Source: Hyphomicrobiaceae bacterium (GTDB lineage Bacteria > Pseudomonadota > Alphaproteobacteria > Rhizobiales > Hyphomicrobiaceae). From it: a stretch of 45,410 nt of DNA. The stretch is taken from positions 5,921 through 51,330 of the forward strand of contig JALHMC010000029.1 of the NCBI GenBank assembly GCA_022844225.1, given 5' to 3'. A model generated the notes under the pieces. It was not told the origin of the DNA, searched no databases, and saw nothing but the letters and a program-made list of their open reading frames with translations. Below are positions 32,770-42,237 of this stretch, piece by piece; position 1 is the stretch's first letter; each line of letters begins with the position of its first letter. The translations under genes and the position numbers were made by a program.

Positions 32770-35223
32770 TCAATGGGCGGCGATGCCACTCGCATGCGGC
32801 GGTTGGCTTGCCGTCTTGGCGGAAGCGTCGTCCTCCGCCCCTTGAGTCGGGCGGCGGACTGCGGGCAGCGACAGGCGAACGAGCGCGCCGCGTGTCCGGC
32901 CGGGGCCGGGCGGTGCATCCTCGAGTGTGAGCATGCCCATGTGCTGTTCCACGATTTTCTGGACGATCGCGAGCCCGAGCCCGGTCCCCTTGCTGCCCTT
33001 GGTCGTCACGTAGGGCTCGAGCAATCGGGCACGGTTCTGCCGCGGCAGGCCGAGCCCGTTGTCGATCACCTCGATCTCGATCCGGTCGCCGACCCGGCGC
33101 AGGCTCGTCTCGACGCAAGGGTGCCAGTCGGGACCGCAGTCGCCGGCCTCACCCGCCGATACGACACTCTCAGTCGCGTTCTTGACGAGATTGGTCAGTG
33201 CTTGCGAGATCAAGCGTCGATCCGCTGGCGCCTGCAGCGGGGCATCGGGAAACTTCGTCACGTAACGTACGGCCGGGTGGCTCTCGCGAAACAGGATCAC
33301 CGGCTCCTGCACCGCTTCCCGAAGATCGGTCATTTCGATTTCCGGCTTCGGGACGCGGGCGAAGGCGGCAAACTCGTCGACCATCGTCTTGATGTCTCCG
33401 ACCTGCCGCACGATGGTGTCCGTGAGCTTGTCGAACGTCTCGCGGTCTTTCTCGATCGAGGCCCCGTATTTACGCTTCAGGCGTTCCGCCGAGAGTTGTA
33501 TCGGCGTGAGAGGGTTCTTGATCTCGTGCGCAATCCGGCGCGCGACATCGGCCCACGCGGATGAGCGCTGGGCCACCACCAGTTCCGTAATGTCATCGAA
33601 CGTCACGACGGTGCCCTCGGTGCCGGCACCCGATTGCTCGCCCGTGACCCGAACCGAGAAGCGCCGCTCCTCACCGCCGACCGTCAGCGTGATGTCATGC
33701 GGGCCGCGGGGCTTCATGCCGGTTCCTTCCCCGGACAACGCCGCGGCGAGACCCGGCAGGACCTCCCCGAAAGCCTTGCCGCTGACGCTATCGGCCGTGA
33801 CGCCGAGCAGCTTTTCGGCCGAGGGATTAACAAGACGGATGGTGCCGTCCGGCGCGAGACCGATCACGCCCGCCGAGACGCCGGAAAGCACGGCCTCCAT
33901 GAAGCGTCGACGCTCCGTCAGCTGGGCATTGGCGCTCACCAGCGCGTTGCGCTGGCTGGCAAGCTCGCTCGTCATGTTGTTGAAGTCACGGGACAGACGC
34001 CTGAGATCACCCTCTCCCCGCCGCAACGGCAGGACGACGTCGAGATCGCCGCGTGCCACTCGCTGGGCCGCGCCGATGAGGCGTCGGATGGGCGCAACGA
34101 GGTGTCGTGCGAACCAGAGACCGACCCAGATCGCGGCCAGCATGCCCGTCAGCGCGATCATGAAGTACATCACGCCATGCGCGAGCTTAGGCCCACCGCG
34201 TGCACGGCGCAGCCGCTCGTATTCGTCGACCGCAGCCTGGGTGCGCTGAAGGTGACCCACGACCTGCGGATTGACGCTGCGCGCGACGTACAAAAAGTGC
34301 CCTGGGAGAGTCGTCAGCCGAGAGATGGCCGCCACCCGGAAACTGCTGGTCGGCATCAGCAATGGCACGCTGCCGCCGGCCGCCTGGGTGATCACGGCAG
34401 GATCGGGTGGCTCGTACTGCACACGGTTGTCGGCCGCCTGGGCGATCACGGGCTTACCTGCGACGTCGATGACGGCGGCGATCGACAGATCCCGCAAACC
34501 CATCTGCGCCATGACGATATTGCGCAGGCGCTGAATCTCGGCCGGGCCGATCCGCTCCTCCGATGCGAGGTCGTCGAGGTCCTTCGCCATATTGACGACG
34601 TCGGTCCGAATGACCTGGCCATGTTCCGCCAGATAGGCGTTGGCGACATCCAGTGAGCTTGCGACGATGGTGCGAGTGCGGCTCGAGAACCAGGTATCCA
34701 GCGAGCGCGAGAAGGTCGTGGTCGCGGCAACGGCAAGTAGTAGGGCCGGCAGCGCAGCAATGATGGTGAAAAGGCCGACGATCCGCACATGAATGCGGGC
34801 ACCCGCCACCTTGTGCTGCCACGCACGCCAAAGACCAACGGCCTGCACGCCGAGCACCGCGCACATCGCGATGATCAGCAGGATGTTGAAGGCGAGCACG
34901 ACGAGAACGACCTCGTTGCGCGGCGCTATCGGGGTCAGACCCGTGAGGATCAAGTAGGTTGCGAGGCCCGAGACGAGCGATAGGACCACCACCACCAGGC
35001 CGATCCAGAAGCCCCGGGGGCTTGCTCCCGGCATCGCCGGCTCGATGCCGTCCACCGGATCGTCGCCGTCGTCGAGCAGCCTCTCCGACCGGGACGCGAT
35101 TGCGGCACGCAGGCGACACATCGCCGAGCCCATGGCCCGCCTGAGTTGGTCGATCCGTTCACTCCAGGTTGCGTGCTGCAATGGTCTCGGCTCGCGCTCG
35201 ACCAGGGGGTGCGACGCGCCCAT
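32770..35223 (-). CDS. ntrY: Sensor histidine kinase NtrY
   Basis: An 817-residue inner-membrane kinase. Two or three helices lie near the N-terminus (FWIGLVVVVLSLVSGLATYLIL; VVLAFNILLIIAMCAVLG; LFTIIAALPALLLAVAATTTF), then a periplasmic region of about 180 residues, another helix (MYFMIALTGMLAAIWVGLW), a HAMP linker, a PAS domain, and the kinase core. The phospho-histidine is in [21 protein letters not shown]. The ATPase boxes are NLVKNATES (N), DNGLGLP (G1) and KGTGLGLAIVQKIVE (G2). I prefer the ATG at 35223 (AAGGA upstream) over the GTG at 35262. NtrY phosphorylates NtrX next door and may also act on NtrC. Confidence 0.93.
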   Translation of the reverse strand: MGASHPLVEREPRPLQHATWSERIDQLRRAMGSAMCRLRAAIASRSERLLDDGDDPVDGIEPAMPGASPRGFWIGLVVVVLSLVSGLATYLILTGLTPIAPRNEVVLVVLAFNILLIIAMCAVLGVQAVGLWRAWQHKVAGARIHVRIVGLFTIIAALPALLLAVAATTTFSRSLDTWFSSRTRTIVASSLDVANAYLAEHGQVIRTDVVNMAKDLDDLASEERIGPAEIQRLRNIVMAQMGLRDLSIAAVIDVAGKPVIAQAADNRVQYEPPDPAVITQAAGGSVPLLMPTSSFRVAAISRLTTLPGHFLYVARSVNPQVVGHLQRTQAAVDEYERLRRARGGPKLAHGVMYFMIALTGMLAAIWVGLWFARHLVAPIRRLIGAAQRVARGDLDVVLPLRRGEGDLRRLSRDFNNMTSELASQRNALVSANAQLTERRRFMEAVLSGVSAGVIGLAPDGTIRLVNPSAEKLLGVTADSVSGKAFGEVLPGLAAALSGEGTGMKPRGPHDITLTVGGEERRFSVRVTGEQSGAGTEGTVVTFDDITELVVAQRSSAWADVARRIAHEIKNPLTPIQLSAERLKRKYGASIEKDRETFDKLTDTIVRQVGDIKTMVDEFAAFARVPKPEIEMTDLREAVQEPVILFRESHPAVRYVTKFPDAPLQAPADRRLISQALTNLVKNATESVVSAGEAGDCGPDWHPCVETSLRRVGDRIEIEVIDNGLGLPRQNRARLLEPYVTTKGSKGTGLGLAIVQKIVEQHMGMLTLEDAPPGPGRTRGALVRLSLPAVRRPTQGAEDDASAKTASQPPHASGIAAH

Positions 35224-35406
35224 GGTCCTTGTTGCGACATCTGCGCGGCAAACGAACGCCACACTGTGACTTTTTCGCGACAGAGACCACCGTTAACCGT
35301 GCGGCCCTTTGGCGTCAAGCGAGGCCAATACGGTGGATCGCCCGAATTCCGGCTAGCCCGCCGAGATTTCAATGCAGGCCGTTGGGCTTGGCCGGCGAGG
35401 CTCACG

Positions 35407-36855
35407 TCAAGCCGAATTCGGGCCTTTGAAGACCTGAATGTTCAGTGTCTGAATCTTCTCGCGCAACGTGTTGCGATTGAGACCGAGGAGTTCAGCGGCT
35501 TTGATCTGGTTGCCGCGGGTCGCGGCGAGTGCCGCCGTGATCAATGGCAGCTCGACCTGGCGGATCAGGCGTCGATAGAGCCCGGGTGGCGGCAGGTCGC
35601 GGCCGAAAGTCGCGAAGTGCTGCGCAAGATACCGCTCCACCATCTCCGAGAGGGCTGTCGGCTCGCCCGCTCCATCGTCGCCCCGCGGGGCAGCCGACGC
35701 TTCGGCAAGCTCACTTTCGACGAGTTCCGGCGTCAGCGTGTCTTGCGTATAGAGCGCGACCAGACGGCGGATCACGTTCTCGAGTTCGCGCACGTTGCCC
35801 GGCCAGGAGTGCCGCTTGAGGCGATCGATGGCGGCCGGTGTGATGGTGCGCTCGCCGAGCCCGTCGCGCGCTGCTTGGCGCAGGAAGTGCCGGGCGAGGT
35901 CGCCGATGTCCTCGAGCCGCTCTCGGAGCGGCGGCAGGCGCATGGGTACCACGTTCAACCGGTAGTAGAGGTCTTCACGGAAGAGACCCTGCTGGATCTG
36001 GGTGCGCAGATCCCGGTGCGTAGCGGCGATGATGCGCACGTTGGTGCGGATCGGCGTGCGCCCGCCGACAGTTGTATACTCGCCTTCTTGCAGCACCCGC
36101 AAAAGCCGGGTCTGCGCTTCGAGCGGCATATCTCCTATCTCGTCGAGGAAGAGTGTTCCCCCCTCCGCCTGCTCGAAGCGGCCATCCTTACGCATCTGGG
36201 CTCCCGTGAAGGACCCTTTCTCGTGCCCGAACAGCTCGCTCTCGATCAGCTCCCTGGGGATGGCCGCCATGTTGAGGGCAACGAACGGTCCGTGCTTGCG
36301 GCGGCCGTGGTCGTGAAGGACGCGGGCGACGAGTTCTTTCCCCGTCCCCGATTCACCGGCGATCATGACGGTAAGATCGGTCTGGGTCAGCCGTGCGAGC
36401 ACACGGTAGATCTCCTGCATCGCCGTCGAGCGGCCGATAATCGGCAGCTCTTCGCCTTCGGTCTCGGGGGAACGCTCCCGGCGCCGGCCCGGCTCCGCGA
36501 GCGCCCGACCCACGATCGAGACCACCTCGGCAATATCGAAGGGCTTCGGCAGGTACTCGAAGGCGCCACGCTCGGCGGCCGTGATGGCGGTCATGAGGGT
36601 GTTCTGGGCACTCATGACGATGATCGGCAGATCGGGCCGCGCCTTCTTGATGCGCGGGATGAGGTCGAAGGCATTTTCATCGGGCATCACCACGTCGGTG
36701 ATGATCACGTCGCCCTGTCCCTCGGACGCCCAGCGCCATAGGGTCGCCGCATTACCCGTCGCCCTGGGCGAGTAGCCCGCGCGTGCGAGCGCCTGGTTGA
36801 GAACCGTGCGGATCGCCGCATCGTCGTCCGCGATGAGAACCGTGCCGCGCGCCAT
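35407..36855 (-). CDS. ntrC: Nitrogen regulator NtrC (sigma-54 activator)
   Basis: A 482-residue response regulator that activates nitrogen-assimilation promoters with sigma-54 RNA polymerase. Phospho-acceptor Asp54 lies in [15 protein letters not shown]. The AAA+ domain has Walker A GESGTGKE, the intact sigma-54 loop HEKGSFTGA, Walker [18 protein letters not shown] and an arginine-finger region [22 protein letters not shown]. The Fis-type helix-turn-helix is [24 protein letters not shown]. It contrasts with NtrX by retaining GSFTGA. ntrB lies six bases upstream. Confidence 0.95.
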   Translation of the reverse strand: MARGTVLIADDDAAIRTVLNQALARAGYSPRATGNAATLWRWASEGQGDVIITDVVMPDENAFDLIPRIKKARPDLPIIVMSAQNTLMTAITAAERGAFEYLPKPFDIAEVVSIVGRALAEPGRRRERSPETEGEELPIIGRSTAMQEIYRVLARLTQTDLTVMIAGESGTGKELVARVLHDHGRRKHGPFVALNMAAIPRELIESELFGHEKGSFTGAQMRKDGRFEQAEGGTLFLDEIGDMPLEAQTRLLRVLQEGEYTTVGGRTPIRTNVRIIAATHRDLRTQIQQGLFREDLYYRLNVVPMRLPPLRERLEDIGDLARHFLRQAARDGLGERTITPAAIDRLKRHSWPGNVRELENVIRRLVALYTQDTLTPELVESELAEASAAPRGDDGAGEPTALSEMVERYLAQHFATFGRDLPPPGLYRRLIRQVELPLITAALAATRGNQIKAAELLGLNRNTLREKIQTLNIQVFKGPNSA

Positions 36856-36861
36856 CTCTGA

Positions 36862-38022
36862 TTATCCTCGCTCGTGTCGGGCGCTCCTGCGGCCGGCCCG
36901 TTCCTCGAGCGGCAGCAGAACGCGGAAGATCGTGCGTGGGGGCTCCGAGTCGCACTCGATAATGCCGCCGTGATCGCCGATGATCTTGGCGACCAGGGCT
37001 AGCCCGAGCCCCGTACCGGTACGCTTGGACGTCACGAACGGATCGAAGAGGTGGGGGCGCATGGCTTCCGGTACGCCGGGACCGTCGTCTTCGATTTCGA
37101 TGCAGAGCGGCAGAGAGACCCGATCCCGGCTCCCCTTGACCGCCATGCGAACCCCCGGCCGGAATGCCGTGCGCAGGACAATCCGTCCAGGTTCGGTCTT
37201 TTCGGCGATCGATTCGGCGGCGTTTTTCACGAGATTGAGGAACGCCTGTATGAGTTTGTCCCGGTTGACGGTAACCGGCGGCAACGAGGGATCGTACTCC
37301 GTTACCACGCGGATGTTGCGTGCAAATCCGGTCTCCGCGATCCGCGCGACGTGATCGAGGATGGCGTGGATATTGACGGGCTCGGTGACAAGAGGTCGCT
37401 CGTCGCCGAACACCTCCATCCGGTCGACCAGATTCCTGATCCGGTCGGTCTCGGTGCAGATCAATTCGGCGAGCTGGCGGTCGTCGTCGGACAGACCCGG
37501 CTCCAGAAGCTGGGCGGCACCGCGGATCCCGGAGAGTGGGTTCTTGATCTCGTGCGCCAGGATGGCGGCAAGGCCGGACACGGAGCGGGCGGCGGCCCGA
37601 TGCGTCAACTGGCGCTCGATCATCTGGGCCATCGAGCGCTGCTGGAGCATGACGAGCGTCAGCTCGGTGCTCTCGGGAAGCGGACCCGAATGGATATCAA
37701 CGATGCGCTGGGCCTGGCTCTTGGGCGTTGCAATGCCAACGCCGTACTCGTTGATCGTAAAGCCGGTCCGGCGCACTTCTCGCACGAGAGCAACCAGCGG
37801 ACAGCCGAAGGCGACGACTTCCTCCAACCGCTGGCGCTTGAGCAATGCCTGGCTCGATTCGAAGAACACCTCTGCCGCCGTATTCGCGTAGATCACGCGC
37901 TCATCATCGGCGAGCACGAGGATCGGATGCGGAAGCGCCGCCAGCAGAAGGTCGTGCGCGACGTGGCGACGCGTGCTGCTGATCGCGGGCGAGATGGCTG
38001 GAGGCGGCTCCGTCTTGTTCAT
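36862..38022 (-). CDS. ntrB: Nitrogen sensor histidine kinase NtrB
   Basis: A 386-residue cytosolic kinase/phosphatase that sets NtrC phosphorylation, under control of PII proteins. A PAS-like domain ([31 protein letters not shown]) leads into the kinase core. The phospho-histidine is in [22 protein letters not shown]. ATPase boxes are [14 protein letters not shown] (N), DDGPGVPE (G1) and [14 protein letters not shown] (G2). The start ATG at 38022 overlaps the dusB stop by four bases (ATGA), so the start is firm and translation is coupled. This dusB-ntrB-ntrC order is standard in alphaproteobacteria. Confidence 0.95.
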   Translation of the reverse strand: MNKTEPPPAISPAISSTRRHVAHDLLLAALPHPILVLADDERVIYANTAAEVFFESSQALLKRQRLEEVVAFGCPLVALVREVRRTGFTINEYGVGIATPKSQAQRIVDIHSGPLPESTELTLVMLQQRSMAQMIERQLTHRAAARSVSGLAAILAHEIKNPLSGIRGAAQLLEPGLSDDDRQLAELICTETDRIRNLVDRMEVFGDERPLVTEPVNIHAILDHVARIAETGFARNIRVVTEYDPSLPPVTVNRDKLIQAFLNLVKNAAESIAEKTEPGRIVLRTAFRPGVRMAVKGSRDRVSLPLCIEIEDDGPGVPEAMRPHLFDPFVTSKRTGTGLGLALVAKIIGDHGGIIECDSEPPRTIFRVLLPLEERAGRRSARHERG

Positions 38023-39050
38023 GCCGCCATCTCCAGGGCTTCGGCATAGTAGCGAGAGAGGCCACCGACCAGACGGCCAGCGCTTTCCTCGGTGCACAGG
38101 CGGCGTCGCCAAGCCTTGACCACCGCCGCGGGAAGCCCACTCGTCATAAGGTACCAGCCGACGTGCTTACGGGCGTTCTTCAGGCCCAGCGCGCGTCCGT
38201 AGTGGAAGAGCATCGCCTCGATATGGGCGACGGCGATCCGCCCCTGCTCCGCCAGCGGCGGCGGACCCGGATCAATGCCCGTTAGGAGCGCCGCTCCAAT
38301 ACGTCCCGGCTGCCAGGGTGCCCCATACGCGCCGCGACCTATCATGACGCCATCGGCCCCCGAGCGAGCGAGCGCGGTGCGGGCCTCGTCGGGTGTTGCA
38401 ATGTCCCCATTGACCACGACCGGGATGGAAACGGCCGATTTGACGGCGGCGACCCGTGCCCAGTCGGCGGTGCCCTTGAAGAACTGGCAGCGCGTACGGC
38501 CATGGACGGTGACAAGTTGCACTCCCGCAGCTTCGGCTCGAGAGGCAATCTCAGCGGCATTCAGCGACCTGTCATCCCAGCCCAGCCGCATCTTGAGCGT
38601 CACGGGCACCTTGACGGCGTCGACCACGGCCTTCACCAGGGACAGCGCCAGCTCGGGCTCGCGCATCAGGGCGCTCCCGGAAAGACGGCCCGTGACCTCG
38701 CGCGACGGACAGCCCATGTTGATATCGATGATGTCGGCGCCCTGAGCCTCGGCGATCCTGGCCCCCTCGGCCATCCAACGCGTTTCGCATCCGACGAGTT
38801 GTATGACATTGGGCGCCAAGCCGCGGCCGGCGGCGCGGCGGACGACGTCGGCACGCGCGGAAACGAGTTCACGGCTCGCCACCATCTCGGAGACGACGAG
38901 ACCGGCCCCAAGACGAGCTGCGGCATGGCGAAACGGCAAGTCCGACACGCCCGACATGGGCGCCAGGAGGACCGGATGATCCAGCACATGAGCCCCGATG
39001 GCGAGCGGTCCTGGGACCGACCGGCGATGGTCTGGTGCAACGTCCTGCAT
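38019..39050 (-). CDS. dusB: tRNA-dihydrouridine synthase DusB (NifR3)
   Basis: A 343-residue FMN enzyme that reduces uridines to dihydrouridine in the D-loop of tRNAs using NADPH. The catalytic cysteine is Cys114 in [23 protein letters not shown]-binding parts include [53 protein letters not shown] and [13 protein letters not shown]. It was once called NifR3 because of its place before ntrB. It heads the minus-strand nitrogen operon and is divergent from ispDF across 180 bp. Confidence 0.95.
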   Translation of the reverse strand: MQDVAPDHRRSVPGPLAIGAHVLDHPVLLAPMSGVSDLPFRHAAARLGAGLVVSEMVASRELVSARADVVRRAAGRGLAPNVIQLVGCETRWMAEGARIAEAQGADIIDINMGCPSREVTGRLSGSALMREPELALSLVKAVVDAVKVPVTLKMRLGWDDRSLNAAEIASRAEAAGVQLVTVHGRTRCQFFKGTADWARVAAVKSAVSIPVVVNGDIATPDEARTALARSGADGVMIGRGAYGAPWQPGRIGAALLTGIDPGPPPLAEQGRIAVAHIEAMLFHYGRALGLKNARKHVGWYLMTSGLPAAVVKAWRRRLCTEESAGRLVGGLSRYYAEALEMAA

Positions 39051-39230
39051 GCAGATTGCCTAATTAATGGGCTCATCGAGATGGTGCCCGATCTTGCGGC
39101 AATCTAAGTCTTCGATGGGCGCTTCGCAAGTGCGAACTTGAAGTCGAGGCACCGCTGTGTTTGCGCTGGCGTGCGCAGACGGCTATGGCACCGCTTGGAA
39201 CAGAAGCTCGCGCCTGGTCGGGAGAACGCA

Positions 39231-40406
39231 GTGCGAATTGCGGCGGTGGTGGTTGCAGCCGGGAGGGGCACGCGCGCACGGCTCGCGGGAGTGTCTGCCA
39301 AACAGTACGCTCCGCTCGGCGGGGTTCCGGTCCTGCGACGGACTCTCGGGGCACTCGCGAGCACCGGGGCGATCGCAATGCTGCAAGTCGTCATCCACGC
39401 GGATGACCGGACCGACTATGAGCAGGCGATCAGCGGGTTCGACGGCCCTTTGCTCGCCCCGGTGGTCGGAGGGCGAACGCGGCAGGCTTCGGTCCTCGCG
39501 GGTCTCGAGGCGCTGGCCCCGCACCGGCCCGACGGTGTGCTGATCCATGACGCGGCTCGACCGTTTGTCGAGGCGAGCTTGCTGACCCGAGTGATCCTGG
39601 CCCTGCAACACCACGACGGGGCCATCCCAGCTCTTGCCGTGGCGGATACGCTCAAACGGGCCGACGACGCCGGCTTTATTTCGGAGACGGTCTCGCGGAC
39701 CGCTCTTTGGCGCGCTCAGACCCCGCAAGGCTTCCGGTTCAACGAGATCCTGGCAGCTCACCGGGCGGCCGCCGCAGCGGGCCAACACGACTTGACCGAT
39801 GATGCAGCCGTCGCCGAACGGGCAGGCATGAAAGTGGCCCTGGTCGAGGGCAGCGTGCGCAATACGAAGCTGACGACGACAGAGGATTTCAACGTGGCCG
39901 AGCGCGAACTAAAGGGCTCCATCGTCGCGGATGTGCGTACGGGAACGGGTTTCGACGTACACCGTTTCGCCGACGGCGATCATGTCTGGCTCGGTGGGGT
40001 CCGCATCGCCCACACCCATCGCCTCGAGGGACACTCCGACGCGGATGTCGCGCTTCACGCCATCACGGACGCGATCCTCGGCGCCATCGGCGACGGCGAC
40101 ATCGGCCAGCACTTCCCACCGAGCGACCCCAGATGGAAGGGCGCGGAGTCTCGCATTTTCCTCGAGGATGCAGCACGCCGCGTCCGCGCACTGGGTGGCC
40201 GCATCGGGAACGTCGACCTCACGCTTCTCTGCGAGGCGCCGAAGATCGGTGCGCATCGCGAAGCCATGCGGGTCGCGATTGCTGCCATTCTCGGGATCGA
40301 GACCAGCCGCATCGGCGTCAAGGCCACGACGACGGAAGGTCTCGGCTTCACAGGGCGGCGGGAAGGCATCGCGGCCATGGCGACAGCGACTGTGATCCTG
40401 CCCTGA
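39231..40406 (+). CDS. ispDF: Bifunctional IspD/IspF isoprenoid enzyme
   Basis: A 391-residue fusion of two non-adjacent steps of the MEP pathway. The IspD half (about 1-225) makes CDP-ME from MEP and CTP; signatures are AAVVVAAGRGTRARL, KQYAPLGGVPVLRRTL, LIHDAARPFV and RAQTPQGFR. The IspF half (about 230-391) cyclises the diphosphate; signatures are RTGTGFDVHRF, GHSDADVALHAITDAILGA, DIGQHFPPSD and VKATTTEGLGFTGRREGI. The start is a GTG at 39231 with GGGAGAACGCA upstream; the longer frame to 39138 is Arg-rich and unlikely. The fusion is common in alphaproteobacteria. It converges on proC with six bases between. Confidence 0.94.
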   Translation: MRIAAVVVAAGRGTRARLAGVSAKQYAPLGGVPVLRRTLGALASTGAIAMLQVVIHADDRTDYEQAISGFDGPLLAPVVGGRTRQASVLAGLEALAPHRPDGVLIHDAARPFVEASLLTRVILALQHHDGAIPALAVADTLKRADDAGFISETVSRTALWRAQTPQGFRFNEILAAHRAAAAAGQHDLTDDAAVAERAGMKVALVEGSVRNTKLTTTEDFNVAERELKGSIVADVRTGTGFDVHRFADGDHVWLGGVRIAHTHRLEGHSDADVALHAITDAILGAIGDGDIGQHFPPSDPRWKGAESRIFLEDAARRVRALGGRIGNVDLTLLCEAPKIGAHREAMRVAIAAILGIETSRIGVKATTTEGLGFTGRREGIAAMATATVILP

Positions 40407-40412
40407 CGCCAA

Positions 40413-41237
40413 TCAGCTCGCCAGTTCGCGTGAGCGTCGAGTTGCAGCCGCAATCGCTTCGTCCATGAGAGGAGCTAGCCCCTTCTCACCCATCAGCACC
40501 TGCAGCGCCGCATAGGTTGTCCCATTCGGCGACGTGACGTTCTTCCTGAGCTGGTCGGGCCCGAGATCAGATTGGCGCATCAGCTCGCCCGATCCCGCGA
40601 CCGTCGCGCGGGCGAGCCGCATGGCAAGGTCCGGGGCGATGCCCGCCTTGACGCCCGCGGCGGCGAGACACTCAGTCAAATAGAACACGTAGGCCGGCCC
40701 TGAGCCCGAAACCGCCGTGACGGGATCGATCAAGCCTTCATCATCGACCCAGCCGACCTCACCGATCGCCCCGAGGAGGGCATCGCAGAGCGCCCTCTGG
40801 CCGGCGGTGACGTGCTTGTTGGGTGCTGCCACCGTAATGCCACGGCCGACCGCAGCGGGCGTGTTCGGAATCGACCGAACCACGGCGATGCTGGGCGCCA
40901 GATGACGCTCGAAGCTGGCAATGGTCTTGCCTGCCGCGATCGAAAGCACCAGCGTGCCCGGGCCGGCGCGTTTGGCGAGCGGCGGAAACACGTCGTCCAT
41001 GACTTGCGGCTTCACCGCCATGAGCAGAACGGCCGGCGGCTGGCCCCGCTCCGGCATCGTCGCGTGAGCCGAGATGCCGTGCTTGGCTAGCAGTTCCGCC
41101 ACCGCCGGCGGCGGAGAGGGATCCTGGACCACGATACGCTTCGGGTCGAGCCCGCCCGCGAGCCAGCCGGCCAGCATGGCTCCACCCATGTTTCCGGCGC
41201 CGGCGAGAACGAGGTCGCCATCGAGGGTCAGGGCCAT
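40413..41237 (-). CDS. proC: Pyrroline-5-carboxylate reductase
   Basis: A 274-residue cytoplasmic enzyme that makes proline from pyrroline-5-carboxylate with NAD(P)H. The Rossmann motif is VLAGAGNMGGAMLAGWL at the N-terminus. Other family phrases are LLMAVKPQVMDDVFPP, VRSIPNTPAAVGRGITV, VDDEGLIDPVTAVSGSGPAYVFYLTECLAAAGVKAGI and VTSPNGTTYAALQVL. The ATG at 41237 gives the normal start; an upstream frame to 41312 is not conserved-looking. It ends just beyond the convergent ispDF. The three-gene exosortase-like unit lies 84 bp upstream on the same strand. Confidence 0.94.
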   Translation of the reverse strand: MALTLDGDLVLAGAGNMGGAMLAGWLAGGLDPKRIVVQDPSPPPAVAELLAKHGISAHATMPERGQPPAVLLMAVKPQVMDDVFPPLAKRAGPGTLVLSIAAGKTIASFERHLAPSIAVVRSIPNTPAAVGRGITVAAPNKHVTAGQRALCDALLGAIGEVGWVDDEGLIDPVTAVSGSGPAYVFYLTECLAAAGVKAGIAPDLAMRLARATVAGSGELMRQSDLGPDQLRKNVTSPNGTTYAALQVLMGEKGLAPLMDEAIAAATRRSRELAS

Positions 41238-41293
41238 CGCGGTTGCTCCATCCGTTGGAGGTTGCTTGCAAACCCCAACTCTAAGCACGTCTT

Positions 41294-41316
41294 GCGGTTC
41301 AGCCAATGCCAACCGC
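41294..41316 (-). terminator. Weak hairpin after the exosortase-like operon
   Basis: GCGGTT (41294-41299) and AACCGC (41311-41316) form a six-pair stem with an 11-base loop in the gap between the last gene of the exosortase-like unit and proC. There is no T-run, so it may only slow read-through into proC. Confidence 0.3.
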
Positions 41317-41321
41317 GGCCC

Positions 41322-41639
41322 TCACCGGGTGTGAGCCGCACTTCCGCGGTCACTATCGCGTTTTCTGCGCCGACGAAGCCAAAGAGCCAGCAGGCCACCG
41401 ACACCGACCGCTTGACCGAGTGCAGTGGCCCCGAGCAGAGGCAGAGGAGCGCCGCCAGCGGAGCCCCCTGTCGCGCCTTCGGCCGAAGAGCCGCCCCGCC
41501 CATAAGCGTAGCCGTTGCCGCCCCCTTTGCCCTGTCCAGCACTGCTGCCTTGCGCCGCTGCAAAGTCGCTGACCCAGACGGCCGCCACCAGGGCCCCTCC
41601 AGCTGCTATCGTCAGTCTTCGGAAAATTCTAGTGGTCAT
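41322..41639 (-). CDS. Small Gly/Ser-rich secreted protein with a PEP-CTERM-like sorting tail
   Basis: A 105-residue exported protein, probably the substrate of the exosortase-like enzyme upstream. Residues 1-29 are a signal peptide (RRLTIAAGGALVAAVWVS, cleavage near AAA-Q). Residues 30-64 are a Gly/Ser/Ala-rich linker with GYAYGRGG. The C-terminus is tripartite: the motif PLPLLGAT at 65-72, a hydrophobic helix to about residue 88 (LGQAVGVGGLLALWL), and a basic cluster RRRRKRD at 89-95. This is the arrangement of exosortase sorting signals such as VPEP-type tails, but the motif differs. GGAGAG lies just before the ATG at 41639. The longer frame to 41918 is rejected. Function of the mature protein is unknown. 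Confidence 0.75.
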   Translation of the reverse strand: MTTRIFRRLTIAAGGALVAAVWVSDFAAAQGSSAGQGKGGGNGYAYGRGGSSAEGATGGSAGGAPLPLLGATALGQAVGVGGLLALWLRRRRKRDSDRGSAAHTR

Positions 41640-41664
41640 CGCACTCTCCAATTCGCTTCGGCGC

Positions 41665-42237
41665 TCAATTCCGGACCCGACCGGTTGATTGCTCGGACAG
41701 AAGGGTCGGCTCCCGGCGGTCGAGCCAGGCGGCGCGCGGTGGCCCCGCGCACGCCTCGCCCCGATCGGTCGACGGCGCTGGATGCAAAGCGAGACGCGGC
41801 GTTGCGCCAGACTGCTGCCCGGCGACAGCCATTGCGGTGGCCGCAACCCGGAGGGCCGCGGCTCCCAGGGCGGACACCCAGCCGGGCTCCCGCTGGTCGG
41901 GCACGAGGAATGCGACATCCGGCCCGTAGATGGCTCGGGCGAGGCTATCGAGGTCGCCGTTCGCCTTCAGGAGCGCAACGACGAGGGGGCGAGGACACCC
42001 ATGCTTCGAGAACGCGAGCCACGGGAACGTCTCGCGGCCATCTCCAGCGATGGCGGTTGGGCCCCAACTGTGGCGTGCTGCAACGGCGGCGATTTCATCG
42101 GCAATGCGACCCGGGCCTGCTGCGTCGAGGGGCGCTGCGTAGCGGGAGTACTTGAGGCCAATACCGACCACCGCCGTGACCAGGGCGAAAGCCAGAACGA
42201 GCGCCTGTCCCAGTGTCTGTCTGAAGACGTGGATCAT
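41665..42237 (-). CDS. One-pass membrane protein of unknown function, coupled to the exosortase-like gene
   Basis: A 190-residue protein I do not recognise. A membrane helix spans about 9-29 (LGQALVLAFALVTAVVGIGLK) and the rest probably faces the periplasm. Residues 44-120 look folded: IADEIAAVAARHSW, FPWLAFSKHGCPRPLVVALLKANGD and ARAIYGPDVAFLVPDQREPGW. Cys81 and Cys163 are the only cysteines. A weak hydrophobic stretch lies near 124-141, and the last 45 residues look disordered. Its ATG at 42237 overlaps the stop of the upstream gene (ATGA at 42234-42237), so it is translated with it. The small secreted protein starts 25 bases downstream. Coupling suggests that it assists the sorting reaction or substrate; this is inference. 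Confidence 0.65.
   Translation of the reverse strand: MIHVFRQTLGQALVLAFALVTAVVGIGLKYSRYAAPLDAAGPGRIADEIAAVAARHSWGPTAIAGDGRETFPWLAFSKHGCPRPLVVALLKANGDLDSLARAIYGPDVAFLVPDQREPGWVSALGAAALRVAATAMAVAGQQSGATPRLALHPAPSTDRGEACAGPPRAAWLDRREPTLLSEQSTGRVRN

Noticed and set aside
39138..39231. 31-residue N-terminal extension of IspDF
   Set aside because: It is Arg-rich and unlike IspD. The GTG at 39231 has a good GGGAGAA site.
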